A stretch of 64,000 nt of DNA, from the NCBI GenBank assembly GCA_039654915.1, contig JBDJPA010000012.1, forward strand, positions 1,116,001-1,180,000, given 5' to 3'. Numbering within the stretch: position 1 is the stretch's first letter; each line of letters starts with the position of its first letter. The notes under the pieces were generated by a model that did not search any database, was not told the DNA's origin, and saw only the letters and a program-made list of their open reading frames with translations. Below, in pieces: positions 1-13,497 of the stretch. Position numbers and translations under genes: made by a program. The DNA is from Aquilaria yunnanensis. Taxonomy: Eukaryota; Streptophyta; Magnoliopsida; Malvales; Thymelaeaceae.

Positions 1-1100
1 TAGGTTTTTTACCCCACCAGGCTCTGAAAATGTTTTCTCTTTTCAAGCCCAAAGTTATTTTCTGGTCTATCTTTTCGGGTAAAGCATTTTGCGCCTCTCA
101 TCTAATATTTTTCTTTGTTTTTTTTTTTCTTTTCAATAACACGCATGTTTATTCGTTTTAATATTTTTTTAGATGAACTATAAATGCTTAAAATTAATGA
201 ACATCTAAATACTCAGAAAGAACATGTAAAATTATCTGAAAGAGCTTGTACTTTATACGCATTTGGATAATTTTTTTCATTTATTTTTATTTCTTCTTTC
301 ACTTGTTTAGTTGCTTCTTTTATATAGTTTTTGTATTATGTATTTTTTTCATTTATTTTTTATGTTCGTAAGCATTATATGGAGAATAACTAAATGTCAA
401 GAAAAAAAACTGTAATAACTAAATTTCAAGAAAAAAAAAAACTGTTGTGTACGTAACAAGGTTTTATCTTTTTCACCCATAAGTACACGGTGTGAATTGT
501 GCATTCGAGGCAATAGAGGGGTCGCTCCCACAAGAACTCTAGGTTGATAGAGGAAAGTTTTATTACCAAGCTATCTAATTCTGTTGAAGCTAAGCGATGC
601 AACTTGTTTAACCTAACTTACTTTTCAAAGAACTAGAGAAAGTTAAACAATCAGTGTGGGATGATGTTATGCGAGTTAAATGAATCAAGAGTTACTAAAT
701 GATGCAATTACTACCTTCGTAGAAGCTCCCTACTTAGTTTTAGTTGCTATTTGCTTAGATGCTTATCCAAGGCCTTAACCTGTCTTAATGGCACAGTTCA
801 TAGGATTTTCAATACTTATTTAGTTAACTGTGATTGTTGATGTTTTTGGCCTAGTTCGTTTCACATTAATGTAACCCGATTAGCATGTTTTTTTGTTTTG
901 GTTTAAGTTGCGGGTGCAACCTGGTTTGAAAAAAGTGGAAGTTGCCATTGATCATCTTAAACCAGATAAATATTGCACTGCTCCAGGTGCCCAGTAGACG
1001 ACTCCGATCACTGCCTTGGATAACTTGTCTCTGTTGCCTTGATTTCCTGTTTCAAAAGAACAAGTTGTTAGACGCATAAGAAATTCATATGATTTTTTTT
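1..1100. other. AT-rich upstream stretch with no gene recognised
   Basis: This stretch is AT-rich with many T and A runs. A short peptide-like segment around 905-995 reads open on the + strand and ends at a stop near 998, but I do not recognise it and it has no clear splice context. No RNA gene or repeat boundary could be fixed. It may be the remains of a neighbouring gene or old transposon sequence. Confidence 0.3.
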
Positions 1101-1104
1101 AATT

Positions 1105-1294
1105 TTTTTCTAGTTTAAAGCCTCAAAATGAAATCGCTCGACGAACCGAGGCAACACCACTCGGGCTTGGCGGTCCGTCACGAATTTTGAGTCGAAATCT
1201 CATTGATGGAGCTACCCATGGAATCAATAGCGGCATCGATCAGGGTTTCGGTGCCAGTGCTGCATCAATTGGTGTGTCCGGTGAGCTTAGATAA
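1105..1294 (+). other. possible terminal exon or gene fragment, unrecognised
   Basis: A T-rich tract ending in a plausible acceptor (TTTTTCTAG near 1112) is followed by an open stretch of about 60 codons. It is richer in G and C than its surroundings, contains a Gly/Ser/Ile-rich segment, and stops at TAA near 1292-1294. It may be the last exon of a gene lying upstream, or a captured or decayed fragment. The family is not recognised and no upstream exons were joined to it with confidence. Confidence 0.25.
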
Positions 1295-1859
1295 AAGGGT
1301 TGTCTGATGAGCTCGAGTCAAAGTTTAGAGGGTAAAAAGGTTTGAGTTGCCAAAGTTTAATGGGTGAAAAGGTCATTAAACCTGTACATAATTGTAGCAT
1401 ATTTTGTTCAGGGATAGCATTACAATTATATGTGTTCTGTGTTGTCCACGGACCAATAACACAATTTACTCTCCCGTCTTTTTTCTTTTTCTTTTTTCGC
1501 TTTTGTTTTCTTTTCACACTGAGGCTCTGAGCTACTGTTGGGCCATTTTCTTTGCCTAAAATTGAGCCCAAAACTCCACTGAAGTCCGGACCGAGGCTTC
1601 CCTACCCAAAGCAGGAAGTCGAAAACTTTCTTAGCTCCTGCCTCCGCCACCACGTCAGTCCGGCGCACCGTTCTTCTCCAATAGCCGCAGCTTCTCACTG
1701 GCGAAAGTTGTTCAAAGAAAAAGGTCCGTCTTTTCGTAACAACCATTTTCAAGGCCCCAGGACCAAATACTTTGAAAATTACTTGTGTGAAAAATGAAGA
1801 ATTCATAGCGCTGATGCTTATGAAGTTGGCACTTTGATGTTCTGTAATAGGTTAGACAG

Positions 1860-4800
1860 ATGCCCAGAAAGCTAACTAGGAAACATAGGTTGTCACAGTC
1901 TCAACCTCTGACCTTTTCACAGTTTTCTCGTTGCATGGCTCGAATAGCCTCTGGCTCTGCAGCTAGGAGTGAGAAGGGCAGCCATGAGCGAGGCCAAAAG
2001 TCTGTCCGACTCCCCAAAGGTATTTATTTTTAGAGAATGAATTCCCGAAGGTACTTCAGCTTCGTGTTTTTCTACTTCCTCAATTTGTTACTTATTTAGT
2101 TATCTCGAAGTTATGTTACTTGGACTTGGGATGGGTGGAGACATCCTTATTCTACGAGTTTGAACTGTCTGGTTCTATTTCATTCATGTGTCCTTATCAA
2201 TGTGCTGGTCTCTATTCTATGGTGTTCGCTTGGAGTTATTTGGAGTGGCATATTTTGGCGTTTTGACGTTCTCTGCCCCTATCCCGCTTTTCAGGTAAGG
2301 AATTTGCCAAGCACCATTTAAAAGAAACCAATGAAGAGTCTGATTCATCTGAGGGAGAGTTTGATGTAAGCACTGTCTCTGTAGTTATCAGTGCTAATAG
2401 GTAGTATGATGTATGTAGCTTATGAAACTAATGATTTAGTTTTCTTTTGATCTTGAAGGGAATTGTTCAAGCGGACTTTTCCTTTTTCGATCCCAAACCT
2501 GATGACTTCCATGGTGTGAAGATCTTGTTGCAGTCCTACCTGAATGACAGAGAATGGGACTTAAGTGGTTTTGTGGACCTGATATTGGGTCAGACCACTG
2601 TGGGTACTGTTGTGAAAATAGAGGATGATGAAGACAATGGACTATTTTCTGTCATTAGCACCCTTAACTTGGGAAGATATAAGGTAAGCTGCTTGTGTTT
2701 TTACTCTTCTTTTCGCCCTTTATCATTTATGTTGCTGACATGGTAATATAGAACCTTGCATCTAATGAAGAAGAAATGTGCTACACCATCATTTGGGATG
2801 CTGGTCAATTAACTATACTTTGAATAGCCTTTCGTTCTTTACTTTCATTCTGGTTTAAGATACTTTGTTGTCCAAGTCATTAAAAGGGGCCTTAAAATAA
2901 ATGTACTTTCTGGCTCTAATTGAAGTGAGAAAAGAGATCATTAAGTTGAGTAGTTCACATAATTTAATCATATATAGTTCAAACCTAAGTTGCATGAAGC
3001 CCAAAGTTGGCTGTTTTGCATTGGTCCAAGATGTGGTTGATTAGTCGGCATTCTACCTTTGAGAAAAAAGTTTTTTCCTCATTAGAAAAAATTATATCTG
3101 TTACAATGTACTGAGACATGAAGTGAAATGGTTTTGTGTCCTACTTCTGTATTAGTGACCTTTAGAGTATTAGGTTACATTAGATTTTTTCTTTTATTGG
3201 TTTATATGTGTCCTGCTCTGTTCATGAGTTTGCGTTTTCCTATCTTTTTGTCTTGACCATATATCATGCATGAGTGACTCGGATTTTCTGAAATTTCTCC
3301 AAACTAGGACAAAAAATGTATAAAGGAACTCAAGGAATTCCTCGTGCAAGTGTGCCCAAAGAACACAAGTAGTGATTTGCAATCTTTGTTGGAGGAGCAG
3401 GCGCATAATGTGGGTCTTGTTGTCTCACAGCATGTGGCAAATCTCCCTCCCCAACTATTACCACCTCTTTATGATGCACTCTTTGACGAGGTCTCGTGGG
3501 CTACAGAAGATGAGGTTTGATGTTTGTCTGGGGTTTTAGCTGCATTTTGTCTGTGAGATGCCACTTCTTTTTACAGAAACTTCTGTTTTCACTTGTCACT
3601 TGAAGCCAACCGAAGAGCTATGCAGTTCCTTCTGCTTCACATTTTATCTGCTGATGAGTAAAGTTTATAAAGTAATCTTTCCATATACAACTTTTTTTTT
3701 CATTTTTTTTATTTATTTCTTAGCCTGTGTATTTGGCTATCTGACTTGTGTTTATGGCTTATCATTGACGTTAAATGCATGCATACAGCTAAAAGACGCA
3801 AATCATAAGAAAAGATCTAGTATAGATGCTGACGAGGAAATAATATATGTTAAGCAGGAAGATGAAATTTTTCACAAGGTATTCTCTCATTAAGCAGTAC
3901 TGAATACCTGTACTTTAGGTTCATATGTCAAATGATTTCTGTTTTTGTTTCCAAAATTTTGACTTGCTGTTTTCAGATTAGCACGTGGTCTTTCTTTTTC
4001 CCATTGCACAATCAGCCAGTTGCTTCCCATGAGGTTGGTGTTTAGCTTTGAGTTAACTTCTGTCTCCAGTGGTATCATTCTAAAGATTGTTTGATCATCA
4101 GCGATTTAACTACCGGGGTGTGAATCATTTTGCTACTGTTATTATATCAGTATTATTTTATCACTCATGTTTACTGTGGCATTAACATGAGGATTTAGGA
4201 GATAAAGTATATAAAATAACTTGTAGATACAATTTAGATCAATACAGACATATGAGCTTATAACCAGGAGTTTCATTGCTATTCTGGTATTGGTCTTAGT
4301 GAGGTAATCTTAACTTTAGTGAGGTAACAAAATTAGGTAATGTATATCCTTTTGCAGATTACCCTATCCTTATTCATCCCTAGGTAATCTTCTGGTGATG
4401 AAAAGAATTGTGTTTCAAATTGTTGAGTGATTTTGGCTGGTCAAAAAGAAGCTTAGGTTGATTTTTGTTTTCACCTCTTCATTCTTGGGAGAAATTGGCT
4501 AAACCAGGCAATCTTCATCAGACAGACTTGCAAATTGCAACTTCAGAAGCTTTCATAAAAATGTTTTGCATTTGCCGTCCAGTTGTCACTGTCATTAACC
4601 AAGTACCGTTTCAATAAATGTTGCATGAAATTGAGTTTTTAATTCTATTTGCCTGTAGGATCCATTTAGTTTTTCATTAGTCCTGTTGCTTTCCATTTGT
4701 TATCAATAACATTGATGTATTCTGAGAGTTTGTTATTTCTCCATTATAGCGCGACTAAGAGCTATCTGCTTGCAACTATGGTTCTGATTTTCTTGAGTTC

Positions 4801-4913
4801 TGATAACTTTGCAGCTTCGGAACTACCAACTAATGGGGCTCGTCATAGCTGTTGAGGCAGACTGTATTCCTGAGTTCCGGAAGCAGCTGCACTCTTTGGT
4901 GAGTGAATCTTAG
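1860..4913 (+). CDS. BCCIP: BCCIP homologue (BRCA2- and p21-interacting protein family)
   Basis: Seven exons can be joined in frame: 1860-2019, 2295-2365, 2459-2683, 3308-3514, 3789-3878, 3977-4033 and 4815-4913. They give about 302 residues, close to other plant members. The N-terminus is basic (MPRKLTRKHR) and is followed by an acidic/serine stretch (ESDSSEGEFD). The BCCIP core follows, with the motifs DFHGVKILL, DLILGQTTVGTVVK and PPQLLPPLYDALFDEV, and the tail contains MGLVIAVEAD. In animals and yeast this family is tied to recombination repair, cell-cycle control and ribosome biogenesis. The plant role is inferred from the family. The last exon reads through a GTGAGT that looks like a donor and stops at TAG, which fits the usual family C-terminus. 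The 57-bp sixth exon is easy to miss but supplies a conserved WSFFFPL segment. The gene looks intact. Its neighbour to the right is repeat-rich DNA. Confidence 0.88.
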
Positions 4914-6530
4914 AAGTCGTGTTGAAACCAGAAAGATATATGTTCTAGTTCTTGCTGAACTTTATTTACCAAAAGAAGAGTTGGACAGAGTTAAGAAAAT
5001 TTATCCTACAAAGCTCTAAGGTTCCTGTTAGAAGTGTCACTCTGTTATGAAATTTCACGGCAGTCGGAGTTTATTTGGGGGTTGTGGGGGAACCATGCCA
5101 TCGCACAGAGGCATCTGCAAGGTTAAAGCTTTTGAAAAATATCCAAACTGGTTGAAACATCAATTTGTATTTAAAAAGTTGAGAAATTCGGCTGAATGTA
5201 GTCTGTGTTCTAAATGAGTTGCGTTTGTTTGGGTTTAATATTGAAAAAAGTTGAAATTCGGCGTTGTGAAACATAAAATGCATGGAAGGTTCCTAATATT
5301 TATTTTTCATTCCATTTTGATCCTGAAGCCTGATGAGCATGCTGTTTCCATGTCTAAATTTTTGAAAAAATGTTCTATTTTCATCATTTTTCGACATAAA
5401 TTGTTACGTTACATGTCGAACGCCTCCACAGGATCTGTTCAACACCAGCATAAGGGTTAAATTGCATTTCTAAACCCTTATCTTATCGTTTTGTTTTGAC
5501 CAAATCCTCAACGTTGAGAACCCTGTGGACCCATCATACTTCGATTGTCCTTCAGCCACCTAAAACGGTGATTGTCGCTGGCTGTCGGATGGGCGTTACG
5601 CAGATTTTGACGGGCATCAAAATTCCTTAGACCTGGTAAACCAATTTCCTCCCGTCATTGAGAAATATTTGGACTTTAAAATTTTTAGGATTTTTAAGTT
5701 GTTAAAGAAATTTTTTGCCCGTTTAGTATCAGCGTCAGTGATAAGCGTTAAGGTTTTAAAAAAACTATTCAATGATAGCTTTTAGCTTTTAACTATAATG
5801 TTTTCCTCTCAACCATTAAAAAAGTTATCCAAAACTCTAACGTTAATCATAAAAGTTGTTCTGAAACAGAGCCAATCTCATTGCAGTCAAAAGAAGAAGC
5901 GAAATCTGATCATGCGACAAAGAGGGCCATGTAGAAGAGGGGCAGTGACTGGAAGGCTAACAGCACTTGCCAGGTGCGCTGTTTAAAACACGGGGGCTTG
6001 GTGGCATGACAGGGCTCGATTTCGGGGGTAAAGAGAGAACAAGAGAGGCTGGTAATTGGAAAAGAATATGATGGACTTAATTAGCACTAAAAAGGTGAAG
6101 TCGGGGAGTAGAAATCTAATCTATCACAGTGAAAAAGTAGTTTCATCCAAAGGTAACGACTCTCACTTTCGTTATGGATGAGAATGCAACGTTTTCGAAA
6201 ACGGAATGATCATGAGGTTAGTGATGAAAATGGACGAAAAATAATGGTTAAGGACCCTTTAAGCATTTTACGCTTGTCAAAACTTGGTGTTAAAATTAAA
6301 CTACTAAATAAATTGGAGTCTGGAGACATCTTAAAATAAAATATTTCTGTGTCATGCACTTGCGGATACAAAATGTTGAAAACGGACATCTTTTTATTTG
6401 GTAATAGAAAATATCTTTACAAGGTAAAATAAAAAATTAGGAGACATTATTACACTATACTTTTAAATATCAACATTGATACTGTTGAATGAACAGTAAC
6501 TCAGTTTTGGACTGATTGAGCCCAATTATT
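4914..6530. other. 3' flank of the BCCIP gene and non-coding DNA
   Basis: The first few hundred bases probably hold the 3' UTR. From about 5450 the text resembles a degenerate transposon terminus, beginning AAGGGTTAAATTGCATTTC, but I did not find an inverted partner. No coding region is recognised. Confidence 0.35.
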
Positions 6531-6717
6531 TTTGGGTTATGGTTTAGCAGTTTTTTTTTTTTTTTTTTTGCTTTAGACTTTTGTTTTTTGCTTTTTTTAT
6601 GATACGATTTGCTTGTTTTTGAGTTTTATCTCATTTCGTAAGGCTCATGCATTTATGAGGGCCTAGGTTGCAATTTTCTCAATTTTTGTCTATCTCACAT
6701 TTTTTTTTGTTAAAACG

Positions 6718-8900
6718 CGATTTCATTCCCTAACTTTCTAATTTTTCTTTTTTGGGCCTAAGTTACATCCATGTTACATTTTAGTCCCTAAATTTTATAA
6801 CTATTTAATTAAATCTTCTATTTATTCTCTTGGCCCCCAAGTTTTTTTTTTATGTACTATCTTCTAAAGTAAGACATTGGTGACCATGATTTGTTTATTT
6901 TTAAATTAAACCATTTTTCATCTTCATTAAATCAATTGTTAAATCCTTGATGTCTAAACTTTTTCCATTTTTTTTGTCTTGATCCTAACTTTTTTTTATT
7001 GATTTTCTTTATTTTTGTTTTCTAAAATGAAGCTTTAATAATTATTTCTATCATTATTCTTTCATTATTGGTTATTAAGATTTGTAGCATCAATTATTTA
7101 TTTCAAGCTTTATAGTTTAATAAAGCAATTTGGTCCACAATTGTTAAATTTGAAAGTAAATTTTTCTATATAAATTTTTCATCGATATTAAAAATTAGAT
7201 TTTGTGTTAATAGGAGATGTAAATTTTTATTGAATTTTTTTTAATTAACAGACCAAATATGCATTGTTTCGAAGCATATAATATGTTATGTGTTGCATTG
7301 TTATTATTAAAATTTATTATAAAAAATATCCACTACAATATGCAGGTCACCAAACATCTTCATTTGTTCTCTTGGTCTCTAATTTCTTTTCCATTTTTTT
7401 ATTGTCTTCTAAAACAAAATATTGGCAACCATGATTTGTTTCTCTTATGTTTCTGGTAGTAGCATTTTTACTCTAGCCTTCACCTACAAGATGTGAACAT
7501 TATTTTGTTCAAAAATTATAATGGCTAAAACTTGAAAGCATATTTTTTTGTTATATCAAATGTCTACGTCTTTCCACGAATTAATACAATTATCATATGA
7601 ACTGCTCCAACGCGTGGTCTTCATACACCTTATATTATACTATATTCTAAAAGAGGAAGCTATTTTACTATTTATCAACAGTATTTACTGTAGATGAACA
7701 ATTTTTTTCTGGATTCAATTTGCTCCTTTTTTAAGTTCAATCCTCTTTTCGCAAGGAGCTCTACTTTCTAAAGGCATGTGTTGTTTTTTCGGTTTCAGTC
7801 TGTTTCATGTTTTGTTTTGGTTAAAATGTGGTTTCAGTCGCTAGCTTTCTAATATTTCCATTTTAGACTCTGAGTTATGTTCATGTTACATTTTGGCCTC
7901 CAAACTTTATAGCTATTTAGCTAGATCTTCTATCTACTCTATTGGTCCCCAAGTTCTTTTTTGTTGTTGTTTTATATACTATCTTTCAGAGTGAGATATT
8001 GGTCCCCAATTTATTTTTTTAATTAAACCATTTTTTATATTTATTAAGTTAATTATTAAATCCTTAATACCTAAAGTTTTTCCTTTTTTTTTGTCTTCAT
8101 CCTAATTTATTTATTTATTTTATTTATTTTTGTTTTCTAAAATGAAACTTTAATCATTATAATTTGTCTACTTTTGATCTAATTCTTCTTAATTCTGTTT
8201 TAGTCAGTTTTTTTACTTTTAAATTTTTTTTTAAGTTAATGATTAGACCGTTAATTGATTAATATATATTAAATATAGTTTTGTATTTCGGTCATTTTTT
8301 TTATCATCATTGATGATTAAGTTTCATAGCAACAATTATTTACTTCAAGCTTTGTAATTTAATAAATTAATTTGATCTATAATTTTTAAAATTGAAAGTA
8401 AATTTTTCTAAATAATTTTTTCATCAATATTAAAAGTTCAATTTTAAGTAAATCACATAAAAAAAAAGAAACAAAAAAAACAAAAGAAAAAAAAACACTG
8501 TTCTACTCCCTAACTTTTTAATCTTTCCATTTTAAGCTCTAAGTTATGTCCGTATTAGATTTTAGTCCTCAGATTTTATAACTATTTAACTAGCTCTTCT
8601 ATTTGCTATTCTGATCCCCAAGTTTTTTTTTTTGTTGTTGTTTTATGCACTATCTTTTGAAGTAAGACATTGGTAACCATAATTTGTTTATTTTTTATTT
8701 AATCCATTTTTTTTATCTTTATCAAGTCAATTGTTAAATCCTTAGTACCTAAAGTTTTTTCATTTTTTGTCTTAATCCTAACTTTTTTTATTGATTTTCT
8801 TTATTATTGTTTTCTAAAATGAAACTTAATCCTACTTTTGGCATGGTTTTGGTTTAAAATTAGAAACCAAGATAACAAATAAAGCGGTTTGGTAACCTGT
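6718..8900. repeat. three diverged copies of a T-rich repeat unit
   Basis: A unit starting 'CCCTAACTTTCTAATTTTTC' and continuing through 'TTACATTTTAGTCCCTAAAT' and 'GGTGACCATGATTTGTTTA' is seen from about 6718. Its landmarks recur in the same order from about 7830 and from about 8500. Shorter echoes occur near 7370, 9000 and 9590. The copies are direct, 400-600 bp long and strongly diverged, with no coding potential. They look like an old tandem or clustered repeat of unknown class. Confidence 0.6.
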
Positions 8901-9129
8901 AAATCGTAGTAGATATTTTCTGTAATAAATTTTAATAATAAATAAATAAATATTTGTCTTCAATAAATTTATGATAATCAAGTAAAATTTATTTTTTATT
9001 TATTGTCTTCTAAAGTAAAATATTTGTAACCATGGTTTGTTTCTTTTATTTTTTTAATTAACTATAGTGACTTCGTTTAGACTCTTTTTGTTGGTTTTTT
9101 ATTATTAATTTTTTTTTACAAAACTTTAA

Positions 9130-9452
9130 GGGCAATTTGTTTTAACTTAAGCCAACTTAATTTAAAATAACTTATTTTTATTGTTATATCTTTTTTAATT
9201 GAAACCAATTTTATTTGAAATTCAATATTATTTTGGTGAAATAATCCATTGATTGTAAAATTTTTATAATACTATTAATTATTTATTAATTAAAAAAGAA
9301 AATTTCATAGAAATTTAATAACATGATAAAAATTTTGTTTCAAATGGATTATTACACCTATATAATATTGGATTTCAAATGAAATTGGTTTTAGGCGAAA
9401 AAGATTTAAAACCATTTTAAATTAAGTTGACTTAATTTAAAACAAATTGGGT
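9130..9452. mobile_element. Tourist-like palindromic MITE, copy 1
   Basis: The two halves are inverted copies of each other: the left end reads GGGCAATTTGTTTTAACTTA and the right end is its near reverse complement. Flanking TTA trinucleotides fit a PIF/Harbinger-type target duplication. It has no coding capacity. The same family occurs near 11.4, 50.1, 50.5 and 50.9 kb. Confidence 0.7.
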
Positions 9453-10739
9453 GTTAGTCAATATGAGTTGTCTACTTTTTAGTATGGTTCGAACTGATTC
9501 ATTTTAGCTAATGTTTTCATTTATGTTATTTTTCCTTTATTAAGTTGATGGTTAAGCTTTTAATTCCAGAAATGTTTGCATTTTCGCTCTTAGCCTAAAG
9601 ACCATTTTAGTCGCTACCTTTTGTTATTGAAATTTCACTCTTTGTCTTATATTATTAGCTTTTTCATATTATTTCTTTCTTCTAAAATAAACTTTTAGTC
9701 ACCAGGGTTTATCTCTTTATACTTAGAATTTCTTTTTAGTCTTAAAACTTTACTTGATTTTTTCTTATCTTGGTTCTTGCTTTTCTTTTTTTATTTTTAT
9801 GAAACTTTTTTCCTTTGTCAATGATCATTACTGTTTACATTCATATTTAATGTTGACACGAATTAAACCGCCGCAACGTGGGGCACCATGAACCTCATTT
9901 ATATCTAAAGGAAGAAGGAATGTTGTTTTTTTTTTCAGAACTTAAAATAAAAGGTAGAGACTTGCAATTTAGGATACTTGTGAGTGCAGTAGAAAGTAAC
10001 GCACCTTTCAATGCATTTACCACTATCCCCTTTGCCGGGGACAAAAGGGACATTTTCAGATGAATGGAAGACTGTATACATCATATTCTTTTTTTTTTTT
10101 TTGTTGTTGTTGATATAGTAAAAGCCAAATCCTTAAAGGAAAGTTACAATTACCCATGAGGTTTACCTTAACCTACAGTTTGCCTCATTATTTTTGAAAA
10201 CTTAAACTTTGCCCATGATTCTTTATATTGTCTGATAATAACTTCTAAAACTATAATTTAAATTATACGATAGTCATATTTCAATAATTTTGGTCTCTCT
10301 AATATTTTTTTATAGTAAATAGATATTTTAAATTATCAGTTTTTCTTTTTTTAAATACATTTCTCTTTCTGTAAATGCATATCAGTGTTTTTTAAAGGTT
10401 GGTTAGCTATGAAAAAAAAATAAAAAATCTTAAAATTATCGGAACATGGTTATCAAATAATTTAATTAAGAGTTTCAGAAATTGTTATCGGATACTATAT
10501 AGGAAGTATGGGGTAAAGTGTAGGTTTTTAAAACTAGGGGGCAAAATGTAGGTTAGATCAAACTATAGGATGGCTTTTGTAATTTACCCAATCCTTAATG
10601 AGAAGACAGTTTTTGGTATTCAACGGAACCTAAACTTGCATCAATAGCTACAAATGGGCTCCTTTATTTCTTCTGCTCTTTTTTAACATTGATATGATTT
10701 ATCCGGTGTAAGTCTTATCAACTTAATATCATTAATTTA

Positions 10740-11359
10740 ACGTCCATTTATGTTTATTCATCTAAGTTGGAGATGTATTTGTCTAATTGTGAGATGCATT
10801 CATCTAGTTATGATATCTACTCATCTAGAAAATCATTTTGTCTAGATATGAGATACATTTATTTCATTTTGATTATATATTTATTTCTAAAATGCATTTT
10901 TTTTAGTTCTAAGATACATTTATCTAGTATTGAGATTGTCTTGTCCATGTTTGAAATATGATTACTTCACTTTAATTGTATATATATTTATGAGATTCAT
11001 TTTTCTAGTATTAATATGCATTTTTTTTAGTTCTAGTATGTATTTATCTATATTTGAGATACATTTGTTTTGAAATGCATTAGCAAGTTCTGGAAATGAA
11101 TTATTCATTTGTCTAATTTTAATATGCATTTGTCTAGTTTGAAATGTATAATACATTTGTCTATATCCATTTATCAAGTTCTGAAATGCATCATACATTT
11201 GTCTAGTTTTAATATGCATTTGTCTAATCCTGGTAAACATTTGTGTAGATTTGAGTTACATTTATTTCATTTAATAAAATATTTATGTTTAAGATTCATT
11301 TATCAAGTCCTGGCATGCATTCATTTAGTTCTAAGATACGTTTGTCTAGTTTAGATAAA
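10740..11359. repeat. degenerate ~25-bp minisatellite, part 1
   Basis: Irregular repetition of units resembling ATGCATTTGTCTAGTTTTGA. Variants such as GATACATTTATCTAG recur many times across the block. Open frames across it simply reflect the repeat. The array resumes after the MITE at 11360-11705. Confidence 0.75.
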
Positions 11360-11705
11360 CATTCATTTTAACTTAAATCAACTTAATCTAAAATAATTTA
11401 TTTTTTTATATCTTTTTTTTACTCAAAACTAATTTCATTTGAGAGCAAATATTATGTAGATATAATAATCCATTTGAAAATAAAATTTCATGATGTTATT
11501 AATTTTTTTATGAATTTTTCTATTTTTGGGTATTAAAAAGAAAAATTTATAAAAACTTTTAATAAGATTATAAAAATTATGTTTTCAATATATTATTATA
11601 CTTACATAATATTGGCTTTCAAATAAAATTAGTTTTGGACAAAAAAAATATAAAAATAAAAATAAGTCATTTTAGATTAATTTTACTTAAGTTAATATGA
11701 ATTGG
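11360..11705. mobile_element. Tourist-like palindromic MITE, copy 2, inside the minisatellite
   Basis: The left end reads CATTTTAACTTAAATCAACT and the right end is a diverged reverse complement. The internal order of short blocks is the same as in the copies at 9.1 and 50 kb. Minisatellite units lie on both sides, so the element inserted into the array. Confidence 0.65.
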
Positions 11706-11835
11706 CTAGTTTTTAGATCGATTTGACTAGTTTTTATATGTATTTGTTTGGGATTAAGATCATCTTATCTTTATTTGCGATATATTTTTTTCATCTTGAT
11801 TATATATCTAGTTTTGATATGCATTTGTCTAGAAT
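11706..11835. repeat. degenerate minisatellite, part 2
   Basis: Continuation of the array seen at 10740-11359, with units such as GATATGCATTTGTCTAG, after the interrupting MITE. Confidence 0.6.
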
Positions 11836-11904
11836 TTTTTGATATTTTCAATGATTTCCATTAGTAGGATGATGGGAGGACATGGGACAATTTGTTCATT
11901 AGAA

Positions 11905-13181
11905 GGGTAAATAGAACCCATTGTTGTTGAACTAACACCAAATGGCATTTATCATTCTTGAACTAACATCTATATTGCGAAATCATCCCGTAATTATTAA
12001 TTGTTACTCTAGTCTTCCTCTAACTATTAAATTATTGCAATAAACGTCCTACCGTTGCCTAGGGACATTAGAAAGTGATGGAAAAGGTATTTTGTAGGGG
12101 ATAAGTGCTTTGTTAGCCTTAAAAATTAGTAAACTTTTTTCTAATTTGATTCTAAAACTTTTTTTTTATTTGACCAGTCAACATTTGTTCCACACTCTCA
12201 AACTGTACATGGTCTAGAATAAAAATCTTGAAATACTAAAGCTAATGTTCTTGTTACATATCCCTTGAAGGGATTGCAGCCTGCAGTCAGATGACGAATA
12301 GCAGCAACGGCCTCCACCAAATCCTGCACGCCAAGATGGAAGGAAGAGACTCTCTCGGTTAAACAGCAGAAAGAATCTGTTTTGGTCACTCCGGCTTATT
12401 GAATACCGATGAGGGGATTAAAGAGCAGGGAATAATTCTCGCAGAAAACAACTATCCAGCTGTGGGAGCTGCTGCCTCTGATATTTACACTCTTTTCGCG
12501 CAACTCCCAGAAGCCTCAAGCAACTGTATCATTAATTATGGAGAATTCCACATCCCATTGGAAACAAACATAATGCCAAAAATAGCAAATAAACCACTAC
12601 TTTCTTCTCATTGGGCCAATTAAGGCATATAATGTTTTATTGGGCCAAATTCATGCCAATTAGAAATGTTCACAACCTGGACTATTAAAGATACGTTTCA
12701 TGATGGCCAATGGGACCAATGACGCCATGTGATGCTGATGCATGTGGGGTTCACTGCAGATCTGCCCATCTCTTTTAGTCTTTTGCTTTCTTTTTTTTTT
12801 TCCTCGTAAGATTCTTGTTTGTCAAGAAATGCAAATGGGGATTAGATATAAATTCTTCTAGCTGGTAGACATTTCGTCCTTCAACTCAAATGAGATATGA
12901 AACTAAAACATTGATACAAGCATAAATTATCCTTCTATTTAATTGCACAATATATATGAAACTAAAAGTTTTATGACCGAATTAGAAAAAATTATTAACT
13001 TTTAGGGCTAACTATGCACTTTTCCCCCATAAAATGCCTTTTCCGTCACTTTCCCTAGGTAACGGCAAGACATTTATTGTAACAATTCAATAGTTAGAGG
13101 ACAATCGATGTAACAATCAGTAGTTGTGGGATAATTTCATAACATAGATGTTAGTTCAAGGACTATAGGTGCATTTTATCC
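11905..13181. mobile_element. MULE-like TIR element with ~210-bp inverted ends
   Basis: The left end starts GGGTAAATAGAACCC. The reverse complement of the right end starts GGATAAAATGCACC. Both continue through the shared block TTGAACTAACATCTAT and, further in, a CGTTGCCTAGGGA-like block. The AT-rich ends enclose a less AT-rich core (about 12200-12600) with open stretches on both strands, which may be a captured gene fragment that I do not recognise. A clean target duplication was not found. A related left end recurs at 33.58 kb. Confidence 0.7.
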
Positions 13182-13497
13182 TAAGAAAGAACTATATTGC
13201 CATGAAAAAAGAAATTTGTTTTCGGTTTTTTTTTCTTATTTTCACTCAAAATATCTTTTTTTTTAGAGATGATTTTCACAAAGTACTGTCAGACAGCAGT
13301 AAATACATTCAAATATATACTTTTAGTGTTTAACCTACCATGTGCTCATAAACATAAACCTTGCATAATGGTGTATAACAAGAACGATAAATATTTTTGA
13401 CAAATTTGTTTTTTTTTTTGGATTTTTTTAATAATTAAAATAACAGAAAAGAGTTATATAACTGAGCAACTCATCCTAAAAAACATATTAAAAAGAG

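Noticed and set aside
1552..1797. 81-codon frame just upstream of the BCCIP start
   Set aside because: It is not in a family-supported position and most likely lies in the 5' flank. The BCCIP protein starts at 1860.
10767..11354. Met/His/Leu-rich open frames in the TCTAG repeat
   Set aside because: The peptides merely repeat the minisatellite unit.
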